Source: Pseudomonadales bacterium
GTDB taxonomy: Bacteria; Pseudomonadota; Gammaproteobacteria; Pseudomonadales; Azotimanducaceae
NCBI GenBank assembly: GCA_029244465.1
Contig: JAQWQN010000078.1
Span: forward strand, 1 to 14,176
Direction: 5' to 3'
Length of the DNA: 14,176 nt
Position numbers and translations under genes: made by a program. This document shows positions 6,693 through 13,287 of this stretch, one piece after another. Position 1 is the first letter of the stretch, and every line of letters starts with the position of its first letter. The notes beneath the pieces were generated by a model. It searched no databases. It saw only the letters and a program-made list of their open reading frames with translations, and was not told where the DNA came from.

Positions 6693-8036
6693 TTAGCGAT
6701 CGATTGTGGTGCCCAGTGTTGCCTTGATCGTTTCTGTGCTGTGGTCAACGAAAGCTTTTCTATATGGCGCGCTTGCCTCAAACCAATCGACACCTTCTGG
6801 CAATAGAATGCCTCCTGAACGCTGGCGATAGATCTCAGGTTGATTGCTACCCGGGGGCAGGGTGCCGTCGTCTTGCAGTGCCTTTGCGGCTTTGATCAGA
6901 CGGCGACGAGTTTGGATGATCATTCTATCGCTCGTACCTAAATGCTCTTGCGTGCGATCGACGATCGGCCCCATGCTTTCTGTGACGGCTTGATCCTCAA
7001 GGTGCACGCCAGGTAGGCCTGTAAAGCTAACGCGTTGGTCGATGAGAGATCGATCGATTCCCCAACCTACCTCCGGACCGTGTGCTGAACGTGCGCGACC
7101 GAAAAAGTTCCAGGGTTCATCGGGTAACAGTTCCTGGCCTTTGTCGAAACGCATGTCGACATTCGCCGCTTCTGGTTGTGCATCTTCATCGCCCAGTGGT
7201 GGCGCCATCATATGGAAGAACATCGTGTTCTCGTCGTCTATAGGCACCCAAGCGCGGGTCCAACGGTTTGCCGCCAGCGTAAAAGGGGGGATCAGGGTGT
7301 AGAAAGGGAACATGAATCCAGCGATGCGCCAATAGTCCATGCCGTATCCAGCTGGGCGGGAAGCGCCGTACAGCGTACCGAATTCAGTCTCGCGAACATC
7401 GAGTTCAGCACGGCGATTGTGAATCTGGATGTCGAGCATGTTGCCGGTTAGGGCCGCATCGCCAGGCTCAAGGTGTCCGGTGTGCAAAAAAGCGAAATGA
7501 AGCGTATCGATGTCGCCCTCCAACGCCTGCATGTAATTGCATTTCCGCATCATCTGCTGCGTAACGGCGGCATCGGGAGAGGCGTTGGCTTCGATGTCCG
7601 GTAGTGGCGGTAAAATAGTGGCCGTGCCCATGAAGGTCCAAATGAGGCCGCCTCGCTCCTGACAGGGGTAGGTGCGAGCCCGCACTTTGTTTTTGAAGTT
7701 TGAATCGGCCGGTTCTGAGGGCATGTCGACACAGGTGCCTTCGCGGTCGAATTTCCACCCGTGATAGATGCAGCGTATACCGTCCCCTTCGTTGCGTCCG
7801 AGAAAAAAAGACGCGGCTCGATGTGGGCAAGCATCTTGGATTAATCCGACTTCGCCTCCGTTCAAGCGATAGGCGACTAAGTTTTCGCCCAAAAGGCGGA
7901 CACGTATCGGTGAGGCTCGGTCCAACGGTAGTTCGGAACTCGCAGCAAACGGGATCCAATAGTGGCGCATAAGTTCACCCATCGGGGTTCCTGCTCCTAC
8001 CTGACAGAGAATATTGTTATCTTCTTGACTCAGCAT
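6693..8036 (-). CDS. Rieske [2Fe-2S] aromatic ring-hydroxylating oxygenase, alpha subunit (phthalate 4,5-dioxygenase type)
   Basis: A 447-residue protein. The Rieske cluster is bound by C70-P-H72 and C89-I-Y-H92 (CPHRAASFF and CIYHGWKF). The catalytic domain carries GDIDTLHFAFLH, giving the mononuclear iron histidines H180 and H185 and the bridging aspartate D177. EDQAVTESMGPIVDRTQEHL followed by LGTSDRMII and RRRLI is the C-terminal signature of phthalate dioxygenase-like three-component or two-component oxygenases. It should insert oxygen into, or demethylate, an aromatic or related ring in the cytoplasm using electrons from a reductase, but none is encoded here. Two ATGs lie back to back. 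GGGAGG is five bases before the second (8036) and only two before the first (8039), so I chose the second. The closest known substrate cannot be assigned. Confidence 0.92.
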   Translation of the reverse strand: MLSQEDNNILCQVGAGTPMGELMRHYWIPFAASSELPLDRASPIRVRLLGENLVAYRLNGGEVGLIQDACPHRAASFFLGRNEGDGIRCIYHGWKFDREGTCVDMPSEPADSNFKNKVRARTYPCQERGGLIWTFMGTATILPPLPDIEANASPDAAVTQQMMRKCNYMQALEGDIDTLHFAFLHTGHLEPGDAALTGNMLDIQIHNRRAELDVRETEFGTLYGASRPAGYGMDYWRIAGFMFPFYTLIPPFTLAANRWTRAWVPIDDENTMFFHMMAPPLGDEDAQPEAANVDMRFDKGQELLPDEPWNFFGRARSAHGPEVGWGIDRSLIDQRVSFTGLPGVHLEDQAVTESMGPIVDRTQEHLGTSDRMIIQTRRRLIKAAKALQDDGTLPPGSNQPEIYRQRSGGILLPEGVDWFEASAPYRKAFVDHSTETIKATLGTTIDR

Positions 8037-8065
8037 CATAACCTCCCATACGGCGCTTAAGGTTG

Positions 8066-8093
8066 GTTATACACCTATCTGAATTTGGAGCAA
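8066..8093 (-). promoter_or_regulatory. Possible promoter for the Rieske oxygenase transcript
   Basis: On the leftward strand TATAAC (8071-8066) matches five of six bases of a sigma-70 -10 box. TTGCTC lies 16 bases upstream and is only a weak -35 (three of six). It sits in the 86-89 base divergent gap between the oxygenase and the lipoprotein gene, at a sensible distance from the oxygenase start. I treat it as tentative. Confidence 0.3.
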
Positions 8094-8125
8094 AGGCGTA
8101 GGATTGAAGCTGGAGGACGGAGACT

Positions 8126-8962
8126 ATGCACTTAAAAACGGCGATCGCGTTTGCGGTCTATCTATGTGGCTCGCTTGTTATGGGGGGCTGTGTATCAGCA
8201 CCCTTACTGGATGAAGAGCAGACTGCTAACCAGTTTCGGGTAGCAAAAGATGAATACGGCAATCCAGACCTCAATGGTATCTGGCAAGCACTGGGTACGG
8301 CGCACTATGACGTGGAGCCGCATGCCGCACGCATGGGGGCTGTTGTGGCGATGGGTGCGACTGGAGCGATACCTGCTGGCTTAGGTGTCGTGGTAGGCGG
8401 GTCTATCCCCTATCAAGATTGGGCGCTCAGTCAGCGTGACGAGAATAGAGCGAATTGGTTAGCTCGGGACCCGGCGGTAAAATGCTTTATGCCTGGCATA
8501 CCGAGAGCGACCTATATGCCTTTGCCATTTCAGATCATACAAGGCGATAAAACACAGATTTTTGCTTACGAGTACGCGTCGGCAGCCAGAGTGGTTTATA
8601 TGGACCGCCCTGACTTTGAGCACCCGTTTGAGGCCTGGATGGGGCATAGCCGAGGTCGTTGGGAAGGAGATACTTTAGTGATTCGAGTAGACGCGCATGT
8701 GCCAGATACCTGGTTTGATCAATCGGGCAACTTTCACAGCGAGGCGTTAGTTGTCGAAGAACGCTATACCTTAGTGAGCGACAACGTACTGCACTATGAA
8801 GCAACAATGACGGATGAAAATGTGTACACCCGCCCCTGGCAGATATCGATGCCGCTCTATCGGCGGCTAGAGCCTAATGCACAGTTGCTAGAGTTCAAAT
8901 GCGTCGAGTTCGCAGAAGAACTGATGTACGGACATCTGGTCAAGAAGCCCGCGGAGGATTAA
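8126..8962 (+). CDS. Lipoprotein of the same uncharacterised exported family (paralogue 2)
   Basis: A 278-residue protein with a lipoprotein signal: a hydrophobic run ending LVMGGC, with C22 as the likely lipidated residue and valine at +2. Valine does not act as an inner-membrane retention signal, so the outer membrane is likely. GGAGG lies ten bases before the ATG. The mature part is a shortened relative of the two flanking exported proteins. It has GNPDLNGIW (45-53), a unique glycine/alanine-rich insert GAVVAMGATGAIPAGLG (71-87), AVKC (C120), GRWEGDTLVI (177-186), EERYTL (211-216), YTRPW (234-238) and FKCVEF (C259). The acidic HEGN that follows the second cysteine in the relatives is replaced here. 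Function is unknown. It diverges from the Rieske gene and converges with the DUF6152 gene, where the stop codons overlap by four bases. Confidence 0.85.
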   Translation: MHLKTAIAFAVYLCGSLVMGGCVSAPLLDEEQTANQFRVAKDEYGNPDLNGIWQALGTAHYDVEPHAARMGAVVAMGATGAIPAGLGVVVGGSIPYQDWALSQRDENRANWLARDPAVKCFMPGIPRATYMPLPFQIIQGDKTQIFAYEYASAARVVYMDRPDFEHPFEAWMGHSRGRWEGDTLVIRVDAHVPDTWFDQSGNFHSEALVVEERYTLVSDNVLHYEATMTDENVYTRPWQISMPLYRRLEPNAQLLEFKCVEFAEELMYGHLVKKPAED

Positions 8963-8969
8963 CCCTCCG
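8952..8969. other. Small inverted repeat over two convergent stop codons
   Basis: CGGAGG and CCTCCG flank the six bases ATTAAC, which contain both the TAA of the lipoprotein gene and the TAA of the convergent DUF6152 gene. The stem has six bases and no T-run follows on either strand. It could be a weak bidirectional transcript end, but it may equally be chance. Confidence 0.3.
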
Positions 8970-9390
8970 TCGGGTCGGCGCCATCCGATGGGGCGCCAGT
9001 GCCTGATGAACCCATGAATAATTGACGCCCATCTCGGAAAGTCAGATCTCGCCCGTTGGCTTTGCAGGCCGGAAGGCAGCTGCGATCCTTGCTCTGGTAA
9101 CCACGGACCAGAATCTCTGACCCGATTGGCAACGATTTGCGGTTGATCCCCGTGCGCATCAGGGCATTGGGTGTGCCACCTTCGATCATCCACTCGGTTT
9201 GCGTACCGTCTTCGTTTGGTGCCTGGATGTGTATCCAAGCGTGCGGATTAATCCATCGGACTCGGGTGACGGTGCCTTCTAATTCTATCGGCGCATCTTT
9301 GTCGAATTCAGCCGAAAAGGCATGGTGTCCCGATGCGGCTGGGGCTAATGCCAAACAGCCCGCTAGCACAGAACCAATAACTGTCTTCAT
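8959..9390 (-). CDS. DUF6152 family exported protein
   Basis: A 143-residue protein. Residues 1-21 are a signal peptide (MKTVIGSVLAGCLALAPAASG), after which the mature chain starts HHAFSAEFD. A following GTVTRVRWINPHAWIHI (39-55) is the recognisable core of DUF6152, a family of small secreted proteins of unknown function. The HH pair at the mature N-terminus invites a metal-binding role, but that is inference. C104 and C108 (SCLPAC) lie in the C-terminal third. The ATG overlaps the TGA of the upstream family protein as ATGA, so the two are translated together and probably act together outside the inner membrane. The tail is low-complexity (GSSGTGAPSDGADPTEG). Confidence 0.87.
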   Translation of the reverse strand: MKTVIGSVLAGCLALAPAASGHHAFSAEFDKDAPIELEGTVTRVRWINPHAWIHIQAPNEDGTQTEWMIEGGTPNALMRTGINRKSLPIGSEILVRGYQSKDRSCLPACKANGRDLTFRDGRQLFMGSSGTGAPSDGADPTEG

Positions 9391-10379
9391 TCTTGCCCTC
9401 CAGAACCTTGTAACATGGCCGCTTCTGCTTCTTTCGCCCGATGCCCTGCCAAGATACCTTCCATAGAAAGATTGCCTTCATGACAAGCGTATTCAAAAAT
9501 AGGTTCAGCGGATCGTTTTAGGTTGATTTGCAGTGTCCATGGTGCCGACCAGATTGTTTCGTCTTGCACCGTAAGTATCCAGGCGAGCGTGTCTGCGTCG
9601 ATGAGTCGATAACGTTCGGTGAGATGGAGGTTTTCGGATGGGTGTTGCATGAAGGAGGAGCCGGGTGCGAAATTCTTGGTTTCAACGACGAAGGTATCGG
9701 CTTCCCAACGGCCTTTGGCATCTCCAATCCATTGATCAATATTGCCTGGAATGTGTGGCCGGTTGTCCACTGGGATTATCCGTGTTTCGTGCGACATCTC
9801 CTGCATGATGGCAACATGACTATTGCTCTGCGTGATCTCGAAATAGCCATTATAGCCAGCGCCGATGAACGGGACGCCAAACGTAATGCAACGGTCCGAG
9901 TTGATACGATCCTTATAGGAATCGGCGGGATGTGCTTCAGCATAGGCAATCCGCTCCGACAACGCTTTTTCAGCCGCTGGTACGAGTGCTGGCATGCGGC
10001 CGTTCGATGGGTCGGTAATGAGAGAGGTTCTGTTTTCGAACTCGCGATCCACCACCCAAAAATGATTGTAGTTGCCGGTTTCTGGGTCGTACGATTCATG
10101 CTCTTGGTCGTTGGCAAGGACCGATTGGAACACGCTGTCACCAAAGGCTGCTTCGCCTTCACCGTCAAATAATTGGTCGTGCGTCTCTTTAAAACGCGCC
10201 ACTTCTTCGGCGGTCAGTACCGCGCGGTCGGCAAGCTGTTCGGGTCGTTCTAACGGCGTAGCTGCATTGTTTGCCCAGGTGCCTTGTAGGTTAGGTCTAC
10301 CGTCAGGCGTCCGTGGTATGTCGGCAAAAGCTGCTGACACTGTGAGTAGTAATGTAAGCGAAAGTGCAATTGACTTCAT
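9387..10379 (-). CDS. Exported protein of the same uncharacterised family (paralogue 3)
   Basis: From the ATG at 10379 the protein has 330 residues. Residues 1-19 are a signal peptide (MKSIALSLTLLLTVSAAFA), and the mature chain starts DIPRTPDGRPNLQGTW. AGGGGG lies nine bases before this ATG, and a promoter lies about 33 bases upstream. The longer in-frame start at 10478 would run through that promoter, so I reject it. Family marks are TPLERP (41-46), YNHFW, DPSNGRMP, SDRC (C164), GRWEADTFVVET (223-234), TERY (254-257), SAPWT and FEYACHEGN (C299). The order and spacing are the same as in paralogue 1. The protein should be periplasmic; no characterised domain is recognised. It forms a two-gene operon with DUF6152 through an ATGA overlap. 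Confidence 0.87.
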   Translation of the reverse strand: MKSIALSLTLLLTVSAAFADIPRTPDGRPNLQGTWANNAATPLERPEQLADRAVLTAEEVARFKETHDQLFDGEGEAAFGDSVFQSVLANDQEHESYDPETGNYNHFWVVDREFENRTSLITDPSNGRMPALVPAAEKALSERIAYAEAHPADSYKDRINSDRCITFGVPFIGAGYNGYFEITQSNSHVAIMQEMSHETRIIPVDNRPHIPGNIDQWIGDAKGRWEADTFVVETKNFAPGSSFMQHPSENLHLTERYRLIDADTLAWILTVQDETIWSAPWTLQINLKRSAEPIFEYACHEGNLSMEGILAGHRAKEAEAAMLQGSGGQE

Positions 10380-10411
10380 CTTGTTGATCCCCCTCGATCT
10401 TTCTAGATAGG

Positions 10412-10438
10412 AGTATAGCGCGATGTGGAGATAGTCAA
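10412..10438 (-). promoter_or_regulatory. Sigma-70-like promoter for paralogue 3 and DUF6152
   Basis: On the leftward strand TATACT (10417-10412) matches five of six bases of the -10 consensus. TTGACT (10438-10433) matches five of six of the -35 box with a short 15-base spacer; the register TTTTGA gives 17 bases. Transcription would start near 10405 and leave a leader of roughly 25 bases containing the AGGGGG ribosome site. This supports the short start of the gene and marks the region to the right as truly intergenic. Confidence 0.5.
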
Positions 10439-10756
10439 AACCGGTTATGGTGCTTGTCTGGCTCAGTGCGCGGCTCACTTGCAGCGCGAAAACAGACCGT
10501 GTAAGGCGATGATTTGTCCAGGCCGAATGGAAGGGTCGGTGTTGACGTGGGGGTTATCCAGTCTTTGCCCTTTGCGTTGGTGTGAGTGAAAGATTCTCGT
10601 TCACAGATGGCTTGCTGAACCTGTTGGCTCGCGTCCAGGACCGAACAGCGCCGCTAGGATGTCCTTGCCGGGCTCGATGTGCGACTGTTCTCTGACCGGG
10701 GAGAACCGATGTCTGCTGTGAACGTGGAGTGAATTGGGGTGGTGTTTTACACCCCA

Positions 10757-10786
10757 CCGCTTGCTTATAGAGGTAGCATCAAGCGG
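10757..10786. repeat. Inverted repeat downstream of the CoA-transferase gene
   Basis: CCGCTTG and CAAGCGG form a perfect seven-base inverted repeat around a 16-base loop, about 54 bases beyond the CoA-transferase stop. Next to it, GGTGT TTT ACACC (10740-10752) is a second small hairpin. Together they could end the leftward operon, although no T-run follows on that strand. Confidence 0.35.
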
Positions 10787-10809
10787 CAGATGAAACCTGG
10801 TTGCACTTG

Positions 10810-10823
10810 GCAGGAATTCCTGC
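10810..10823. repeat. 14-base perfect palindrome
   Basis: GCAGGAATTCCTGC is a perfect palindrome 17 bases beyond the CoA-transferase stop. On the transcript it could only form a tight, strained hairpin, so a protein-binding site or chance is as likely as a terminator role. Confidence 0.35.
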
Positions 10824-10839
10824 TCGCAGTCTATGGTTC

Positions 10840-13260
10840 CTATTCCATTGCCAGTGAGGCGTAGATGTCAGCAATCTGGTCGTCGTCGTAGCCCAAGATC
10901 TCTTGTAAGACTTGGAAGTTATGTTCGCCCAATTCCGGTCCTGCTCGTGCCACCCGTCCAGGTGTTCGTGACAACTGAAACCGTGTGTTTTCGACGACCA
11001 TCGTGCCTGTGGGCGTATGAGGCGCTTCGATAAAATGGTTGCGGTGTAGAAATTGCGGGTCGATTTGCGCTTGGGCAGAGTTTTGTACGACGTGTGTCGG
11101 CACGCGTGCGGCGATCAGTTTGGCTTGCAGCTCGAAGGGGGCATAGGTTCGAGTTTTTGCCCCGATGGCCTCCTCGAGCCAGTCCTGGTGTTGCAGTCTC
11201 CCTTCGCGAGATTGCAAACGCTCGTCATGGGCCAGCTCAATGAGGCCAAGTGCTTTGCATAGGTACAGCCACTCTTCATCTCGAGTGACGGCGATGGCGA
11301 TCCATCCTTCACTACTTAGTGCATCTGGCAGGGTTGGAAACACCCCGTGAGGGGCGAAGTGTCGGTCGCGGTTGCCGGCCCGATGCCAAATGTCGTCACT
11401 CAATCCGTGCTCGAAAATGCCAGGGCTCAAGAGGTGAATAGCGGCTTCGGCCTGCGATATATCTATCCTTTGCCCTTTGCCCGTGCGGCGTCTGTGTTCA
11501 AGAGCGGACATCAACGCGACCAACATGAAGCGAGGCGCGACCCCGTCGGTGTAAGCCAGGTAAGGTCCGGCCGGTGACCGATCCGACCAACCGGTCAAGT
11601 CGTAGAATCCACTAAGAGCTGCCGCCATATTGCCATAACCGGCGACGCTAGCTCGTGGACCGGTCTGGCCCATGAGGCAGCTCGACAACATAATGATGTC
11701 AGGGTTTATCGCCCTTAAATCCTCATAGCCCAAGCCCCAACCTACCATCGCTTTGGGTGAGAAAGAGTCTGTAACGACGTCTGCCCACTTAACAAGATCG
11801 CTAATCACTGCCCGTCCGGCCGGATTTGCCGGGTCTACGGTGATGCTCATTTTATCAGTGTTGAAATTTGCGTACGGAACGCCACGGTCAACGCCAGGCT
11901 CTGCATCCTTGAATGTCGGCGCGCCACGAGCGGGTTCGAGTCTAATAGTTGACTCAACCTTGATGACGGTGGCGCCATAATTCGCCAACACCCGTGTAAA
12001 AAACGGTCCAGCGATGACCCACATGAAGTCGAGGACCTTTAATCCCGCGAGTGGTAGCTCACTCGGGTCCGGTTCAGGCAGCTCTATCGGCCCGCCAGTG
12101 AAATAGGGCTTGTCGCCAATATTATTCAGTGACGGCGAACGAAGTGGTGGTGTGATTGGTGTCTCTGACATTTTTGCGAAAGCGCCGGGCACCGGGATGA
12201 CGTTATCCATAACTTCGAGGCCATGCCAATAATCCCGTGCCTGGAAATGAGGCTCTGCCATTAATCCGCTGATATCGAAGGTGGGGGCGATGTAAATGCC
12301 GCGTTTTACACCTTCTTCAAAAAGCGCTTGTTGCGTGTGTGTGAGCGTAAACCGCTCGATTTTTTTGCACAGTTCAAAGTAAGGCTCGGGCGACTTTTGT
12401 TGGGCAGTCATGGCCATGAGTTCTTGCCCCCATTGCGTATCGACATCCTCTTGGGTACAGAAACCTGCTTCCATACACCAAGATAGAAGCCGTCGATTGG
12501 GTTCATCGAATGATGGGCCAAATAGCAGCGTGACCGCGACGTACCCGTCCTGACAGGGCCACGTGAGTTGGATCGGAAAGGTTGCCTGTAGTCCCCCAGC
12601 GGTACGTTGCACCTCATAACCACTTCCATTGGGGATCGCCAGATTTGCGCCAAGTGCAGCCTGCGCACTGGATGCTTGGGCTGAAACATCAATAAATTGT
12701 CCCCGGCCTGAGCGATTGCGCTCGTATAAGCCGATGAGAACAGCGCCAGCTGCGTCGGCGGAAGCATGCTGGAAAGTTTGTGGGATAGAGGTTCGCACGG
12801 GGGCACGATCGGCATCACCACTTAGGTATTGTGCGCCACTGGCAGCCCACACGGTAAGATCCGAGGCGGGCCAATCTGCTTTAGGACCCTCGCTGCCGAA
12901 GGCCGTGATGGCGGCGACAACCAAGGTTGGGTTGAGCGCTTCGAGGGTGGCGTAGCTTAAGCCGAGGTTCTGAGCCTGAGTGTGCGTGAAGTTGTGAATC
13001 AGTACGTCTGCATGTGCGATTAATTCGATTAGAGTTTCGCGGTCCTCTGCGTGCGACAACGCAAGCACTAGGCTGTTTTTGCCGCGCCCATAAGCCTGCC
13101 ACCAAAGACTTTCGCCTTCGTGGAGCGGTTCCATTTGTCTGGTTTTGGCACCACCCGGTGGTTCGATTGTGATGACTTCGCAACCCACATGGCTTAGGAG
13201 GTAGCTGCAGAAAACACCCTCGATGTCGGTGAGATCAAGGACCTTGATATCGTTAAACAT
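10840..13260 (-). CDS. Tandem-fused type III CoA-transferase (CaiB/BaiF family, two domains)
   Basis: An 806-residue protein, about twice the usual ~400 for the family. Domain 1 (about 1-375) starts IKVLDLTDIEGVFCSYLLSH and has the SGRGQFIDVS strand (184-193). Domain 2 (about 404-806) starts LAGLKVLDFMWVIAGPFFTR and has TGKGQRIDIS (593-602). In formyl-CoA transferase the catalytic aspartate lies 22 residues before the GRGQ motif. Domain 2 has D572 there (YTDGVAP), whereas domain 1 has F163 and no acidic residue adjacent. So one domain looks catalytic and the other structural or substrate-binding. The enzyme should move CoA between a donor thioester and a carboxylic acid in the cytoplasm. The start ATG has GGAG six bases upstream. 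It is 27 bases downstream of the MaoC-like gene. Donor and acceptor acids are unknown. Confidence 0.92.
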   Translation of the reverse strand: MFNDIKVLDLTDIEGVFCSYLLSHVGCEVITIEPPGGAKTRQMEPLHEGESLWWQAYGRGKNSLVLALSHAEDRETLIELIAHADVLIHNFTHTQAQNLGLSYATLEALNPTLVVAAITAFGSEGPKADWPASDLTVWAASGAQYLSGDADRAPVRTSIPQTFQHASADAAGAVLIGLYERNRSGRGQFIDVSAQASSAQAALGANLAIPNGSGYEVQRTAGGLQATFPIQLTWPCQDGYVAVTLLFGPSFDEPNRRLLSWCMEAGFCTQEDVDTQWGQELMAMTAQQKSPEPYFELCKKIERFTLTHTQQALFEEGVKRGIYIAPTFDISGLMAEPHFQARDYWHGLEVMDNVIPVPGAFAKMSETPITPPLRSPSLNNIGDKPYFTGGPIELPEPDPSELPLAGLKVLDFMWVIAGPFFTRVLANYGATVIKVESTIRLEPARGAPTFKDAEPGVDRGVPYANFNTDKMSITVDPANPAGRAVISDLVKWADVVTDSFSPKAMVGWGLGYEDLRAINPDIIMLSSCLMGQTGPRASVAGYGNMAAALSGFYDLTGWSDRSPAGPYLAYTDGVAPRFMLVALMSALEHRRRTGKGQRIDISQAEAAIHLLSPGIFEHGLSDDIWHRAGNRDRHFAPHGVFPTLPDALSSEGWIAIAVTRDEEWLYLCKALGLIELAHDERLQSREGRLQHQDWLEEAIGAKTRTYAPFELQAKLIAARVPTHVVQNSAQAQIDPQFLHRNHFIEAPHTPTGTMVVENTRFQLSRTPGRVARAGPELGEHNFQVLQEILGYDDDQIADIYASLAME

Positions 13261-13287
13261 AAGCTTCTCCGAGTTGCCTGTTGGGGG

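Larger units (their letters stand above)
10439..10839. other. Intergenic region without a convincing gene; possible decayed coding remnants
   Basis: About 400 bases separate the promoter of paralogue 3 from the end of the CoA-transferase gene. The longest leftward open frame is about 67 codons from a GTG, with no ribosome site, and its composition is not protein-like. Two short fragments in another leftward frame, separated by a stop, look more coding-like: SHIEPGKDILAALFGPG and DPSIRPGQIIALHGLF. They resemble each other (I-x-P-G-[KQ]-x-I), and the second recalls the tail of a LysM repeat. The right part holds two inverted repeats and a 14-base palindrome. This may be a decayed gene or a small mobile remnant; I cannot assign it. 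Confidence 0.4.

Noticed and set aside
7468..7959. 163-codon leftward frame within the Rieske gene
   Set aside because: It is an out-of-frame shadow dominated by arginine and serine; the Rieske frame carries all cluster and iron ligands.
8977..8997. GGCGCC repeats flanking ATCCGATGG near the DUF6152 stop, considered as a terminator
   Set aside because: The arms pair, but they lie inside the coding tail of DUF6152 with no T-run on either side, and the tail is low-complexity, so chance is likely.
9528..10172. 214-codon open frame on the + strand
   Set aside because: It is antisense to paralogue 3, whose signal peptide, family motifs and promoter are clear; the frame has no family resemblance.
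10554..10757. 67-codon leftward open frame in the intergenic region
   Set aside because: It starts at GTG without a ribosome site, has odd composition (many R, S, T, Q, P), and the more coding-like fragments lie in a different frame.
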